Shown: positions 32,100 to 43,560 of the stretch, piece by piece
Layout of the letters: each line of letters starts with the position of its first letter
How positions within the stretch are numbered: the first letter of the stretch is position 1
Assembly (NCBI RefSeq): GCF_018991925.1
Contig: NW_024727857.1
Span: forward strand, 580,001-644,000
Direction of reading: 5' to 3'
Length of the DNA stretch: 64,000 bases
Origin: Homarus americanus
Lineage: Eukaryota > Arthropoda > Malacostraca > Decapoda > Nephropidae
Position numbers and translations under genes: made by a program
Notes under the pieces: model-generated
The model's input: the letters and a program-made list of their open reading frames with translations, nothing else
Database searches by the model: none
What the model was told of the DNA's origin: nothing

Positions 32100-32400
32100 T
32101 GGGTATATCAGTATTATAATGGGCTTCAGTATCCGGAGTCTTATAGGACATTATGCTGAGTCTATTAGAATTACGATTGGTCTGTGTAGCAGGTGTCCCT
32201 CAAGGCATACTACTGGGTCTATCAATGCCAGAATATCCCATCTATCGGCATTAGTTGTCAGGGGCATTATGCTACGTCTATTAGTCTCAGGAATATTATG
32301 AGTCTCTTAATGCCAGGAATCCCAGTACGCATTTAATATGGTGTAACAACGTCAGGTATTATGGCATGCCACTCAATATCAAGGCGACCCATGTGACATT
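32100..32400. repeat. Very degenerate tandem repeat
   Basis: Several units contain GGCATTATGCT-AGTCTATTAG or GTCTTATAGG-ACATTATGCTGAG, then ATGCCAGGAAT, with a period near 50 bp. Weakly conserved. Its 86-residue open frame (32041-32301) follows from the lack of stop words in the unit and is not a supported gene. Confidence 0.45.
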
Positions 32401-32417
32401 ATGATGACTCTTATTAC

Positions 32418-32541
<124 letters not shown>

Positions 32542-32572
32542 CCTAATATCTCCTACCTTTCCATCATCATAA

Positions 32573-32573
<1 letters not shown>

Positions 32574-32628
<55 letters not shown>
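32574..32628. repeat. (CT)n microsatellite
   Basis: About 27 units, 34 bp after the AC array. Confidence 0.97.
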
Positions 32629-32631
<3 letters not shown>

Positions 32632-32649
32632 ATGCATTATGCCGGGCGA

Positions 32650-32770
32650 ACATTTAAGAAATTAATATTTAATCGCTGCCTTTGTTGCCTCCAAACCGCC
32701 GAGCAAAAGCGAGCGATACATTATGTGGCATTAAATATTAATTCCTCCGTGAGCTTTGAATGTTGCACGA
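32650..32770. other. Imperfect inverted repeat around ATTAATATTTAAT
   Basis: ATTAATATTTAAT (32661-32673) is the exact reverse complement of ATTAAATATTAAT (32730-32742). Weaker complementarity extends outward (GCGAACATTTA against TTGAATGTTGC) and slightly inward (ATCGCT against AGCGAT). It could be a small hairpin MITE or a chance palindrome in AT-rich DNA. Confidence 0.5.
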
Positions 32771-34540
32771 GGCGTTAGCTGTCCCGGTCGAAGCAAGAAA
32801 AGTGAAGCCCCGTGAAGAGTTGAAGCTTAAAGGGGATTAACGAAAACTGAATGAGAGAGAATCGTAGAGAATCGTGAAGCTTGACAAGTGAAGAATACAA
32901 TATCTTAACCCCTTGAGTACGATGACTTCACCCCCTTAATGTAATAAATTGACCTTTAATTAAGAGTATTTAACCTTTTGAATATGTAGACCAACAACTT
33001 CACAATACCCAAGAGATTGTCATCGTATTCAAGGGGTCGATAAATCATTGACAAGAATTATTTAATTTTCGTGAATCAATAAATTATTTCCATATAACTT
33101 TCTTCAATTTTAGATCAGAATTAGAAAAAAAAATAATAATTTTGTATTCCTAAAAAAGGCGACACGATTATCAGAACAAAAAATTAAATTAACATGGGTG
33201 GCCAAATAATATACCTGAATTATACTCCACACTGAAGATAAAAATTATATCCCTCAAATGTGAAAGGGGCATCCACCAGTCATTTCAGGAGAGGCGGTTG
33301 AGGGCTGTCTGAACTGTACAGCCAAAAATACCAAACACACTTAGATTTATACATCAGGTACAGGTAACCATAACCTCTCCCTCCCAACACTTCATGGCTA
33401 ACAGGTAAAAAAAAAAAGCGATTTATTTCTTCCTCTAATGTGTTGCTATAATGGGGACTGACCTGAGAGATTATAGATGATTAAATTATGATAAGAGGAT
33501 AATAAAAACTCGCTTATCTATAATGACGATAATCTTGTGATTTATTATGATACATGTTGATGATATAAATTATTTCGGTGCTTCGGTAAGGAAGGTCATC
33601 TGGGGAAGAGATTGTGTGACCAGGGTGGGAGAGGTAACGTGTTTGGGATCGTAGTGACAGTGACGCATGGTAACTCTGTGACTTGTTTCGCTGGTTATAG
33701 TTCTGTGTCCCGATAGATTATTGGTCTAACCTAACCTAACCTTTCTTAATGGACGTGATAGGTCATGATATCAGTGTTACCAACTGGTCATGAGAGGTTA
33801 AATATTACCAGGTGCTCGATAGAACATCCATGGCATCAGTGATACCAACTTTGCGCGGGAACAATTGACATCAGTGTTACCAGATAGGCATGTGAGGTCA
33901 GACTTACCAGGTGTGAGTGCCAGGTGAAGTCAGGTCATTAATTAAGGTGGTGGTCATGTCAACAGCTGTGAAAATCTGTCAGTGAGAACATTGGCTCTTG
34001 GTATGATGCAAAAATCTGACTTATAATAAAATATCGCAAAGAGAAGACCTGGGGATGTGTGTGTGTGAGGGCCATAGCCATCATCCGTCACCTCATACAG
34101 TGCCTGGCCCGGCCATTCCTCAACTGCCGCCTTCTATAGACCCCTTGCACCTGACGTCATACATCACCCGTGATTTTATGTTCGGCGCCATCTTGGTGTG
34201 ACTTACATGCAATGAACGTGGTTGCAGTAATTAGTAAATCAATTTGATCATCATTAGCCTCTATCAGCCAATACCTTCTCTACAACCTCCTGTACCCATC
34301 CACTGGACAAATATCTCGCCACAGTCAAGAGTTTGGTCATTCATAACTCTAATCTTTTAGGATACGTACCTTATAAAAACAGCAAGTACAGTACGTGTCA
34401 GTGTGAATATACAAAACGGACAATCATATATACATGTCCTCTCGCCACTGGTGTTTCACAACTTCATATGGATCATGAAAAATCCAAAAGTCCAAATATT
34501 TCTTGTATATATTTTCCGAGAATTTACTCATGCAAGGCTG
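32771..34540. other. Intergenic DNA, no gene seen
   Basis: Mostly single-copy AT-rich DNA. It holds a short minus-strand TTAGG block at 33726-33744 (CTAACCTAACCTAACC). At about 33755-33925 a degenerate repeat with a period near 60 bp follows (units contain CATCAGTGTTACCA, then GGTCATGAGAGGT, then TTACCAGGTG). The frame at 34333-34566 is unrecognised. Confidence 0.55.
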
Positions 34541-34800
34541 TCATAATGTGGGAGAGAGGAGGATAGAGGGAGGGGGGGGGGATTATGAGGTGAAGGGATA
34601 GAAGGAGGAGAGGGAAAAGAGGGAGTTGAATACAGTGGAGGAGGAAGAAGAAAGGGAGAGAAGAAGAAGGGAGATAGAATGGGAGGGATAAAAAGAGAGA
34701 GAGTGTGTGTGTGTGTGGTAGAGAGATAAAAAATAGAAGAGGAAGAGAGAGAAAGAGAGAGAGAGTTATATCTATCCCTCCGTAGCTGCATCTCTCTCTC
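34541..34800. repeat. Polypurine tract with short GT and GA runs
   Basis: GAGG/GGGA-rich plus strand with GT at 34703-34717, followed across about 20 bp by (TC)n at 34791-34813. Confidence 0.82.
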
Positions 34801-34813
34801 TCTCTCTCTCTCT

Positions 34814-35224
34814 TACTCGCGGGGAGACATGGAAAGTAAAAAGCCCGTCGAGAAAGTTGGAATGAAAGAGGAAAAGGGAAAGTTAAAACGCCACTTGATG
34901 CCTTTCACCAGTCCCCGCTTTCTTATACCCGGGAGAAAGCACTGAGAGAGAGAGAGAGAGAGAGAGACGTCGACACATTTCCTAAGTGACTCCTCAAAAA
35001 CACTAATAACCTTATTGGCATTTAATCCTTTAATAAAACACGTAAAAATACAACTATAAAACATATGGCAGTTATAGGGATTATATGGTACTCGTATGAT
35101 ATAAGTATGGTGATGAGCAGGCAGGCAGGCAGTAGGTAGTCTGGCTGGTTCTCACAACTTTCTCACTGACGACAAATTTCCTTCGTGTGTAATAAGGTTC
35201 GTCTACAGGAACAAGATTATGATC
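34814..35224. other. Intergenic DNA, no gene seen
   Basis: Single-copy sequence with (GA)n at 34944-34968 and a short GGCA run near 35120. No gene recognised. Confidence 0.6.
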
Positions 35225-35410
35225 TCACCTGACTTGACCTGACCTGACGTAACCTGAACTGAACTAACCTTACCTGACCTGAACTGACTTGACCTCAACT
35301 GACCTAACCTGAACTGAACTGACCTGACTTGACCTTAACTAAACTGAACTAACTTGACCCTGAACTGACCTGACCTGAACTGAACAGACATTTGACCTGA
35401 CCTAATTTGT
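35225..35410. repeat. Degenerate TGACC/TGAAC pentamer array
   Basis: About 35 pentamers of TGACC, TGAAC, TAACC and TGACT in mixed order. It resembles a TTAGG-type (AACCT on plus) array that drifted to TGACC/TGAAC. The pentamer phase is mostly kept. Confidence 0.8.
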
Positions 35411-35419
35411 TCTGACTTG

Positions 35420-35900
35420 ATGCAGAGCTGAAGTGGGAAGGAAACAAGGAAAGGAAAGCGTAAAGGAAGCAGTACGGTGACGGCCAAGGAAGGAAGACAG
35501 AAAAGGAGAACTATGAAATAAGGAAGATCAACAAAGGAAAGAATGAAGAGGGGAAAGGAAGAAAGAAGAGAAGTAAGTAAGTAAGGAAGAAAAGAAGAAA
35601 GGAAGGCAGGAGAGAAGAAAAAAGGAAGGGACGAAGGAGAGAAGTAAAGAAAACAGGAAGGAAGGAATCTTCAGAAGGTTTGCCTGAGAGCTGTTGATTA
35701 ATGAGTCATCAGGTGAGTCTCACGCTCCACCGCCCTCAATTTCTACCCTTCCATCAGCGAGGGAGAGAGAGATAGAGAGGGAAAGAAGAGAGAAAGAAAA
35801 AAGAAAGAAGAAAGGAAGGAAGAAACAGATAGAGGGGGATAATTATAGAGAAAGAAAGAAGAGGGAGCGAGAAACAGAAAATGAAAGGGGAAAAACAGAT
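35420..35900. repeat. Polypurine tract (GGAA-rich)
   Basis: AAGG/GGAA words to 35670, a mixed 90-bp gap, then GAAAGA-rich sequence from 35757. Confidence 0.8.
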
Positions 35901-35904
35901 ACTG

Positions 35905-36014
35905 GTTTGGTTTGGTTAGGTTTGGTTAGGTTTGGTTAGGTTAGGTTAAGTTTGGTTAGGTTTGGTTAGGTTAGGTTTGGTTAGGCTAGGTTAGGTTAGT
36001 TTAGGTTAGGTTTA
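35905..36014 (+). repeat. Variant interstitial telomere repeat with GGTTTGGTTA units
   Basis: Alternating GGTTT and GGTTA pentamers give a 10-bp higher-order unit (GGTTTGGTTA) across the left half, passing into ordinary GGTTA on the right. Confidence 0.9.
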
Positions 36015-36315
36015 CGATTGGGGCTCATTTAATCTGGGTATATTTCATCTGATCAGTGTCGTTAGTAAATAAACATGGCGGATCATCATGTCCTTAGATT
36101 TGTTTACATACTACAGGTACAGGAGGGAGCACTAATGACTGACTCTTACCTGCTCTCTCTCAACTGAATGATGGATGTTATGAATATGAAAGTCAGATAT
36201 GATGTCGTGAGGAGGAGACGGAACACGTAACACAAATACGTAATTAACACAGACATGCAATAACGCAAACGGCCTAATGAATACGAACACGTGAATGGAA
36301 AATTAGGGAACACAC

Positions 36316-36318
36316 ACA

Positions 36319-36371
<53 letters not shown>
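36316..36371. repeat. (TC)n microsatellite
   Basis: About 27 units with one TTT interruption. Confidence 0.96.
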
Positions 36372-36734
36372 ATCGTAGACATAATTAAAGAGCCACTGAA
36401 TACCAAGAGCTATTTCGAATACGCCTTAAGTACGTTTTTCAATCTTAAATAATTCTCAATACAGTCACTCCACCTGGCTTGGGATGACGGTAGTATGATA
36501 AAGGTTACATAAGAACGTATAGATTGAACTTGAATTGAATATTATCCCAGAGGAGGAGAGATTGACATTATTCTCCTTACAATCAAGTATATGGTAAGGT
36601 CTTATCTCTGCCTCAGGGTTAAATAAAGTGATTTTGAAATATTTCTACTGATTTGATTACTGTTTGGTGTTGGGGTAATGTTATTTATTTATTTATTATT
36701 ATTGTTTCTCTGCCTTTGCTGCTTCTTCGTCGTT

Positions 36735-36772
<38 letters not shown>

Positions 36773-37285
36773 GTTATCATAAATTTATCCATTTTAAAGC
36801 AGCACCTCAGTGTAATTATTTCCATTAACAGATTCTAAAAAAAATGATCATATTAAATTAAAGTTTTAGAACTATAGTAATGTCATTCCTGGTGTTATTA
36901 TTACGTTATAACTGATGTGAGTAATTCAGATATAGTTCTTGAGTTACGAGGAAAAATCACGCCGAGTCTTTATGAATCTGGGAGGAGTGAGTGAGTGAGT
37001 GAGTATGTTGCTTGGGGAAACACGACTTTGTTATGATGAGAAACAGTGAAGGTAAGTAGGATATTGCCTGTGCTGAAGACCTGGACTGTGATTATAAGAG
37101 GTTTATTTCCTTTCTTCTCTCTCTCTTTCTTCCACTCGTTACAGTTTATTTAAAGCTACCATTTTGACCTTTCTTATCCCTGGCAGCTTTGGAGTTAGGG
37201 TTATTTACGTCTGTCTGTCTGCTGTCAGGTAATGGAAGTTCCTAAAGGGTGAGATAGTTCACGTTCCACTTCTCGTCCCCCCCGT
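36372..37285. other. AT-rich intergenic DNA
   Basis: Contains (ATT)n of about 11 units at 36738-36771 and (GTGA)n of about five units near 36985. No gene recognised. Confidence 0.6.
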
Positions 37286-37288
37286 GTT

Positions 37289-37290
<2 letters not shown>

Positions 37291-37366
<76 letters not shown>
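37291..37366. repeat. (TC)n microsatellite
   Basis: About 38 perfect units. Confidence 0.97.
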
Positions 37367-37369
<3 letters not shown>

Positions 37370-38394
37370 CCCACTTACTAAAATATAGAGGAGCAAGGAA
37401 GATTGAAAAGAAGAAGAAGAAGATCCATGTATGTATCTTGTTCCAAATCGAGAGGGAAAGAGGGGGATGGAGAGGGAAAGACAGAAAGTAATCCCATGAA
37501 ACCCTTACTTACGCATTTTAGATTCAGCTAAGCGTGGGTGTCTTTGATGCAGAAGACTCAAGAAAATCAGGGGACTATTTCTCCTTGAAGGCGGGCGTAA
37601 TTGGATGAGGTTCCAATTTGCATCTGGGAGGTGAAGCTTTCCAGGCCGTGAGATGTAAACGAGTCTTTGATATTCTGATTGCTTTTGGCAGGTTAGGAGC
37701 ATTGTGTTGAATGATTGTCAAGTGAAGAGATTTTTTTTTTTGTAATTGTTGTTTTGTTGTTATTTTATTATTTGTCTTGTAGGTATATGTAAATGTATGT
37801 AAGGATGATGAAATTAGACGCTAGAGACAGACAGACAGACAGACAGACAGAGACTACCAAATCATTTCTGAATTTAACTCGGAAAAAAAATTATTAAATA
37901 AAAACTCTCACTGAATTAATCATGTTTATTATATCTGAATAATAATTAATCCTCTCTCGGGAATCCATTAACCTAGAAGACAATGAAAAATAATATCACT
38001 ACTTTCGAGATAAGTTCCGTGTCACGTAATAGATTCTCCTCGTCAGCAGTAACCCTGAAATAAAACTCCACTTCTTTACTGGGGCGTAGGGTTGTGCGTG
38101 AGGCGGGTGATGTAAGGGGTGGAGGGGGGACCTTTCAAGAATTTATGGCGCTGTAAAACAAGGGTGACTAAGAACACGGAATTGACTCTATTAAACTGAA
38201 CTAGATAGGAAAAAAAAATGTATCCCTCCAGAGTGAAAATTCCACCATGGGTCAGGTCCGTAGAGGCGGGTATCGGGTCAAAAATGTGTAATGTTTGTTT
38301 TAATGTTGTTGATGACTGTCAACTTGTGCATAATGTATAGTGAAGTGGACAAACGAAGAGATAAATAACATGCGTATTCTCGTAAACACATTTG
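37367..38394. other. Intergenic DNA, no gene seen
   Basis: A purine-rich start is followed by a single-copy patch at 37505-37702 with a 65-residue minus-strand frame of unbiased composition. I could not match that frame to any family. (GACA)n lies at 37824-37850. Confidence 0.55.
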
Positions 38395-38453
38395 CATACA
38401 TACATACATACATACATACATACATACATACATACATACATACATACATACAT
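38395..38453. repeat. (ATAC)n tetranucleotide repeat
   Basis: About 14 perfect units. Confidence 0.97.
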
Positions 38454-38731
38454 TAGTCTTCGAGAATAAAGGCTCATTAGTTTTCACTCATTTTTCTATA
38501 AACATTCTCTCTAATTTCCTAAAAAAAATAGAAAATTAATTGACCAACTGTTACAATGACACAAATGACCGAAATAACCTTAAATACATAATTAACATAG
38601 TGGGGTGGGAGTGGGGATGGAGTGGGAAGTGGGGAGTGGGAATGGAGTGGGGGAGTATTATACCCTCTGGGGCAGTCGACGACCTAATGGTATCTCTCTC
38701 TTCCAGTGTTCACATACCCCAAGTGTTGCTC

Positions 38732-38927
38732 CTCGGGGGTGGGTGGGGGAGGGGAGGGGTCAGTGCTAGAGAGGCCCCCCTCACCACCACAACTACCACC
38801 ACCTCACACGCAGACTCTCACCTCTACCTCTAGCGTCCCTCGAGGGGGGTGGGAGGGGAGGGGAGGGGAGGGGTCAGTGGTAGAGAGGCCCCCTCACCAC
38901 CACAACTACCACCACCTCACACGCAGA
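38732..38927. repeat. Two-copy tandem duplication with G-rich and ACC-rich halves
   Basis: Copies begin near 38732 and 38839 (period about 107 bp). Each carries GGGGTGGG-GGGGAGGGGAGGGGTC, then AGTG-TAGAGAGGCCCCC, then TCACCACCACAACTACCACC and ACCTCACACGCAGA. The second copy has extra GGGGA units and the first has an extra ACTCTCACCTCTACC tail. High identity (about 95%) points to a recent event. Confidence 0.9.
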
Positions 38928-39436
38928 TAATTAAGCCCTAAAGGTATATTTTCCCCCGCAGTTCATTTACCTAATGGGACTAATTTTGAGAGCAAGCGAC
39001 CTTCCACCTTCAAAACCCTGAACCCTCCCAAAAAATCTAGAGTAGGGGAGACTATATAAAACCCCATTGAGTTGTATCTTTCCCTCACTAATCCCAATGG
39101 TGTTCTAGGGAATAAATGTGAAATATCCTCTACAGGTAACTTTATTTAAACTTATTTATATTATGATTTTATTTTTATTTATTTTTTTTTTTTCACCAAG
39201 AATAAAATAAAATGTTGTTGATCTGATCTGGTAAGGTTTCAGGTAAAGGTATTTTCGTGTTTTACTTAATTAATATAGATTTTTTTTTTTTTTTTTAGTG
39301 TGGTGAAAATTGTGTTTACATAAAGGTCCAAAAATGTTTAGGATCATTTAGTAACATGTTGTGTTTCTATAAAGATTGGTACGTCTATAAAAAAAATAGG
39401 AAAAAAATAGCAACGATAAGAGTAATAATGATAAGA

Positions 39437-39438
<2 letters not shown>
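38928..39438. other. AT-rich intergenic DNA
   Basis: Single-copy with poly-T runs at about 39180 and 39280. No gene. Confidence 0.6.
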
Positions 39439-39478
<40 letters not shown>

Positions 39479-39479
39479 G

Positions 39480-39570
<91 letters not shown>
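39439..39570. repeat. (CTA)n followed by (AAT)n
   Basis: About 13 CTA units, a 5-bp break, then about 29 AAT units. Confidence 0.97.
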
Positions 39571-39571
<1 letters not shown>

Positions 39572-39714
39572 ACAGGCTTCATCAATATACCAGAGTTAGC
39601 CCTTCAAAAGAAACAAGGAATATGTATTAAGCAAATTAAAAATATATAATTATTTTCAGTCAGCAGTAAAGGGAATCTAATATTTCACTAAAATGAAATT
39701 AACTTTATAAATCC

Positions 39715-40190
39715 TTCCACATCCTCACCTTCCCACCTATTCCACTCCTCCCCCAACCCCTTGCCATCCCATCTAACCACTCCTTTACTCCCTCCCCCTC
39801 CCTTTCCACCTTTCCCACTCTCCTTTTCTTCCCATCCTACCCTCTTTCAGTCTGCATCCCTCCAAATCCACCCTCCCTAATTATATTCCTTTCCCATATC
39901 TCACCTCTCCCTCATTTCCCACCCGTCCCATCCCTCCCTCACTCCCCCTTCCCCCTCCCCCATATCCCTACTTCTCTCACTCTCCTTCCTGCCTGCTATC
40001 CCATTCATCTCTCAACCTAACCTTCCCTTCACTAGCCTTTCCATCCACCCCTTCCCCTCCCTCCCACTATCCCTGACTCCCACTTCTCTCGTGCCCCTCA
40101 CTCTCACTCCCTCTCCCCCTCACTCCCACTCCCCCTCACTCCCTCTCCCCCTCACTCCATCTCCCACTCGTTCACTTTTCTTTACCACTT
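39715..40190. repeat. Polypyrimidine tract
   Basis: CCT/CCA/TCC-rich for about 475 bp. It ends in an array of CTCACTCCCTCTCCCC-like units (40096-40170, period near 18 bp). Confidence 0.85.
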
Positions 40191-40230
40191 TGTTAATGGC
40201 TGGTGATAACAGAATCTATAATGGCTTTCA

Positions 40231-40231
40231 G

Positions 40232-40278
<47 letters not shown>

Positions 40279-40284
40279 TATTAC

Positions 40285-40349
<65 letters not shown>

Positions 40350-40350
40350 G
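40231..40350. repeat. (ATT)n trinucleotide repeat
   Basis: About 40 units with two ACT interruptions near 40274 and 40283. Confidence 0.97.
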
Positions 40351-40432
40351 CTATAGTTTTGCGTTTCCACAAAATGTATTAAATAGGAATATACTTACGT
40401 CTTTAATTATGTTACAAAGTGATGTTAAATGG

Positions 40433-40437
<5 letters not shown>

Positions 40438-40475
<38 letters not shown>
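40438..40475. repeat. (GA)n microsatellite
   Basis: About 19 units. A second (GA)n of about 31 units lies at 40744-40806, inside a purine-rich stretch running to about 40950, with (GACA)n at 40879-40902. Confidence 0.96.
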
Positions 40476-40479
<4 letters not shown>

Positions 40480-40739
40480 GGGTCATTGAGAGATAAAGAG
40501 GGGAGAGCAATGAAAAAAGAATGAGAAAAATGGAGAGGGAAGGAGGAAGAGAAGCAATGCAAAAGAGATAAGCAGACAGATGAGGAAGAAGAATGAAGAA
40601 AGAAGGGAAGAAAGAAAGCTATAAAGAGAAAAGAGAAAAATAGTAATAGAAAGGACAATAAGAAAAATAAAAAAAGAGACAATGAGATATCTGAAGTAAG
40701 AGGGGAAGAGAGAGAGAGAGGGAAGGGAGATTGAGATAT

Positions 40740-40743
<4 letters not shown>

Positions 40744-40806
<63 letters not shown>
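40744..40806. repeat. (GA)n microsatellite
   Basis: About 31 perfect GA units inside a longer purine-rich tract. Confidence 0.97.
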
Positions 40807-40809
<3 letters not shown>

Positions 40810-41019
40810 TTACATAAAGAGAAATGGAGAGAACATTAAAATAAATAAACAAATTCGATAGATAACAAATAAAAGACGACAGACAGACAGACAGACAGAC
40901 AGATATATGCAGAGTGAGACAGACAGACAAGAGGGGCAGGTGGAGATAAACCAGGAAGACTAAGGACCTCATCAGGGCTGCCCTAGATAGCGACTCCCTG
41001 GGTGGTTGAGCTGGATCAC

Positions 41020-41480
41020 CGCTGCCCTGGTTTCCATTGCCATGCCCTGACCCTGAAGTAGTTCATCTCCCTGCTGCCCTGACCCCTGGAAGTGGATCTC
41101 CTCATCTCCTGCTGCCCTGACCCTGAAGTAGATCATCTCCTGCTGCCCTAACCCCTGAAGTAGTTCATCTCCCTGCTGCCCTGGACCCTAAAGTAGGATC
41201 ATCTCCCTGCTGTCCTGACCCTGAGGTCATCTCCTGCTGCCCTGACCCTGAGTAGGTCATCTCCCTGCTGTCCTGACCCTGAAATAGTTCATTCTCCCTG
41301 CTGCCCTGACCCTGAAATAATTCATCTCCTGCTGTCTCTGACCCTGAAGTAGATCATCTCCCTGCTGCCCTGACCCTGAAGTAGATCATCTCCCTGTTAC
41401 CCTGACCCTGAAATAGATCATCTCCCTGTTACCCTGACCCTGAAATAGATCATCTCCCTGTTACCGTGACCCTGAAATAG
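41020..41480. repeat. Minisatellite, about 32-bp unit
   Basis: About 14 units of CCCTGACCCTGAAGTAGATC followed by ATCTCCCTGCTG. Unit length ranges from about 24 to 36 bp because of frequent 1-2-bp indels, and GTTAC replaces CTGCTG-type ends on the right. Confidence 0.93.
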
Positions 41481-41529
41481 TTTGGTGTTGTAGGGCGTAA
41501 GTGTTGTGTGGTGGTACTGTAGTGGGGTC

Positions 41530-41950
41530 TTTCTCGTGGGTCCTGGAGAGGGGGTGTGGATAGGGGTGTGGATGGTGGTGTCAAGGATCAGGGAGGGGGG
41601 TGTTATTGGGTGTGATGGGGTGTCGAGGGGTGTGGAGGGGTATGGGGTGTGGATGGGGTGTCGAGGGGGGGTGTGGACAGGGTGTCAAGGGGTGGAGGGG
41701 TGTTGTTGGGTGTGGATGGGGGTGTCGAGGGTGTGGATGGTGGTGTCGAGGAGTGTGGAGGGTGCTATTGCGTGGTTGGTGGTGTCAAGGGTGTGAATGA
41801 GGTGTCAAGGGGTGTGGATGGTGGTTTCAAGGTGTATGGATGGGGTGTTGTTGGGTGTGGATGGGGTGTCGAGGGGTGTGGATGAGGTGTTGAGGGGTGT
41901 AGATGAGGTGTTGACGGGTGTGGATGGTGGTGTCGAGGGGTGTTGTGTTA
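41530..41950. repeat. GT/GG-rich degenerate minisatellite
   Basis: Irregular units of GGTGTGGATGG, GGTGTCGAGGG and GGTGTCAAGG for about 420 bp, starting 50 bp after the previous minisatellite. G-rich throughout on the plus strand. The Val/Gly/Cys frames are artefacts. Confidence 0.88.
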
Positions 41951-42870
41951 AAGGTGTAGCGTAATAGGCCATTCTTGCAGCCGGTAACACAGTGTGGCAT
42001 TATACCAAGGAAAGATCAGCTCAGGTTAACCATACACCATCCCCGTCTTTCTCATCACGAACACAAGGCAGAAACGTATTAAAGAACGAATGGTACGAGC
42101 CAGTTGTTCGTATCAGCGACACACAACACGAACGAGACGAGTAACATAACTTGACTTAAAGGATGACCAAGATCGATGGAACGAGGCTTAACACGAAGCA
42201 ATTGAAGCACCTGTAACTATCTGACTAAATTCTTCCCAATGATTTTAGATATTTATTTATTTGTCATTTATTTCTAACACAGTCTACAGCTAGCACTAAT
42301 AACCAAAGGCTTTTTAGGGCGTGTAATTTATATATCGATTTGTAGTAAAAATATCAAAGCTTAAGAACAGTCCTACCTAAAGGTGGTATTATCGTATGGT
42401 TGGAACACAGTACAAGTTATAAGGTGGAGAGAGAGCAAGACCAAAGCTAACCAATGTAGTGATAGATAACTTTTGTCCTTATATTGACTCGAGCCGTTGT
42501 TTATACTCATCGATGATTTAAATTCGGAGATTCTCTCTCTCTACGTCAGTTGCGGTTGGGTGTGACACTGATATCTCTCTCTCTTTTCACGAGGCTTTGT
42601 TTTCAGTGTACTGCCTGTGGGTATTGTATTGCGCTAGACGGGATTACTTGAGGGGGTAATAGCTAGCTTGTTTGTGGTAAATTGTGTAGAGAGAGACAGA
42701 CAAGGAAAAAAGACAAGGGGAAAAAAATGTATGAATAGATATTGCATGATAGAGGAAGTGTGGTCGGTACTGCACTTGACTGTCTTCACTCCTAAAACGG
42801 TAAAGTTAGGTACCTATTTATGATTGTATGGAATTTAATCCTAGTTTGGCACCTCTGTTCCCCCCACACA
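41951..42870. other. Intergenic DNA, no gene seen
   Basis: Single-copy AT-rich DNA. No RNA or protein gene recognised. Confidence 0.6.
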
Positions 42871-42876
42871 TGCTAA

Positions 42877-42933
42877 AGTGTGAGAAATAGCTGTAGAGTT
42901 TAACATCTAAACCCTATAGCTATTTCTCACACT
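42877..42933. other. Strong 26-bp inverted repeat (hairpin)
   Basis: The left arm (42877-42902, AGTGTGAGAAATAGCTGTAG then AGTTTA) pairs with the right arm (42908-42933, TAAACC then CTATAGCTATTTCTCACACT) across a 5-nt loop. Of 26 positions, 24 are exact, one is a G-U wobble and one is a mismatch. The stem is not a microsatellite, which makes chance unlikely. Candidates are a hairpin-forming small RNA precursor, a MITE remnant, or a replication-error palindrome. Confidence 0.85.
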
Positions 42934-42993
42934 ATTAAAATGGTTTAACTCTTTGTCCCTTTACCACTCAACTAAAGCTGGTTTAAACCCTTC

Positions 42994-42995
<2 letters not shown>

Positions 42996-43091
<96 letters not shown>
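42996..43091. repeat. (AC)n microsatellite
   Basis: About 48 perfect units. Confidence 0.97.
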
Positions 43092-43092
<1 letters not shown>

Positions 43093-43324
43093 GATCTGAT
43101 ATATACCTACTAAACATAATCTAATCTAACCCTAAACCTATGACATATGTTTAATCCCCTACACATATTTAGCCCATCCAGTCGTCTACCTATCCCACAT
43201 GTTTAACCTATGACACACCCAGTACTCAATAAGGGGACCTACCTGACATGTGGTCACCTTTAATGGTCTCTCCTGGAGGATTGTGGCCAGCCCTATACAT
43301 TGTTCTCTGGACATAAAACCCCAC

Positions 43325-43560
43325 AGTGACAGAGAGAGAGACAGAGAGACAGAGAGACAGAGACAGACACCAGGAAAGATAGCTAGAGAAAGAGAAATAG
43401 ACAGACACACAGATAGAAATAGACCGAGGGATCAGGAAAGAGAGATAGAGAGAAAGGAGGAAGGGGCGAGGAGAAGGGGGAGGTGAGAGAAATGGGTATA
43501 GGAAGAGGAAAAGGAAAACAGAGAGAGTGAGAGAAGGACAGAGAGAGAGGGAGAATGTAT
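43325..43560. repeat. Polypurine/GACA-rich tract
   Basis: GAGA and GACA words, few pyrimidines other than C in CAGA. Confidence 0.8.

Noticed and set aside
32041..32301. 86-codon plus-strand frame
   Set aside because: Lies over a degenerate tandem repeat lacking stop words; periodic, with no domain.
37505..37702. 65-codon minus-strand frame of unbiased composition
   Set aside because: No family resemblance, no splice or promoter context. Chance frames of this length are expected.
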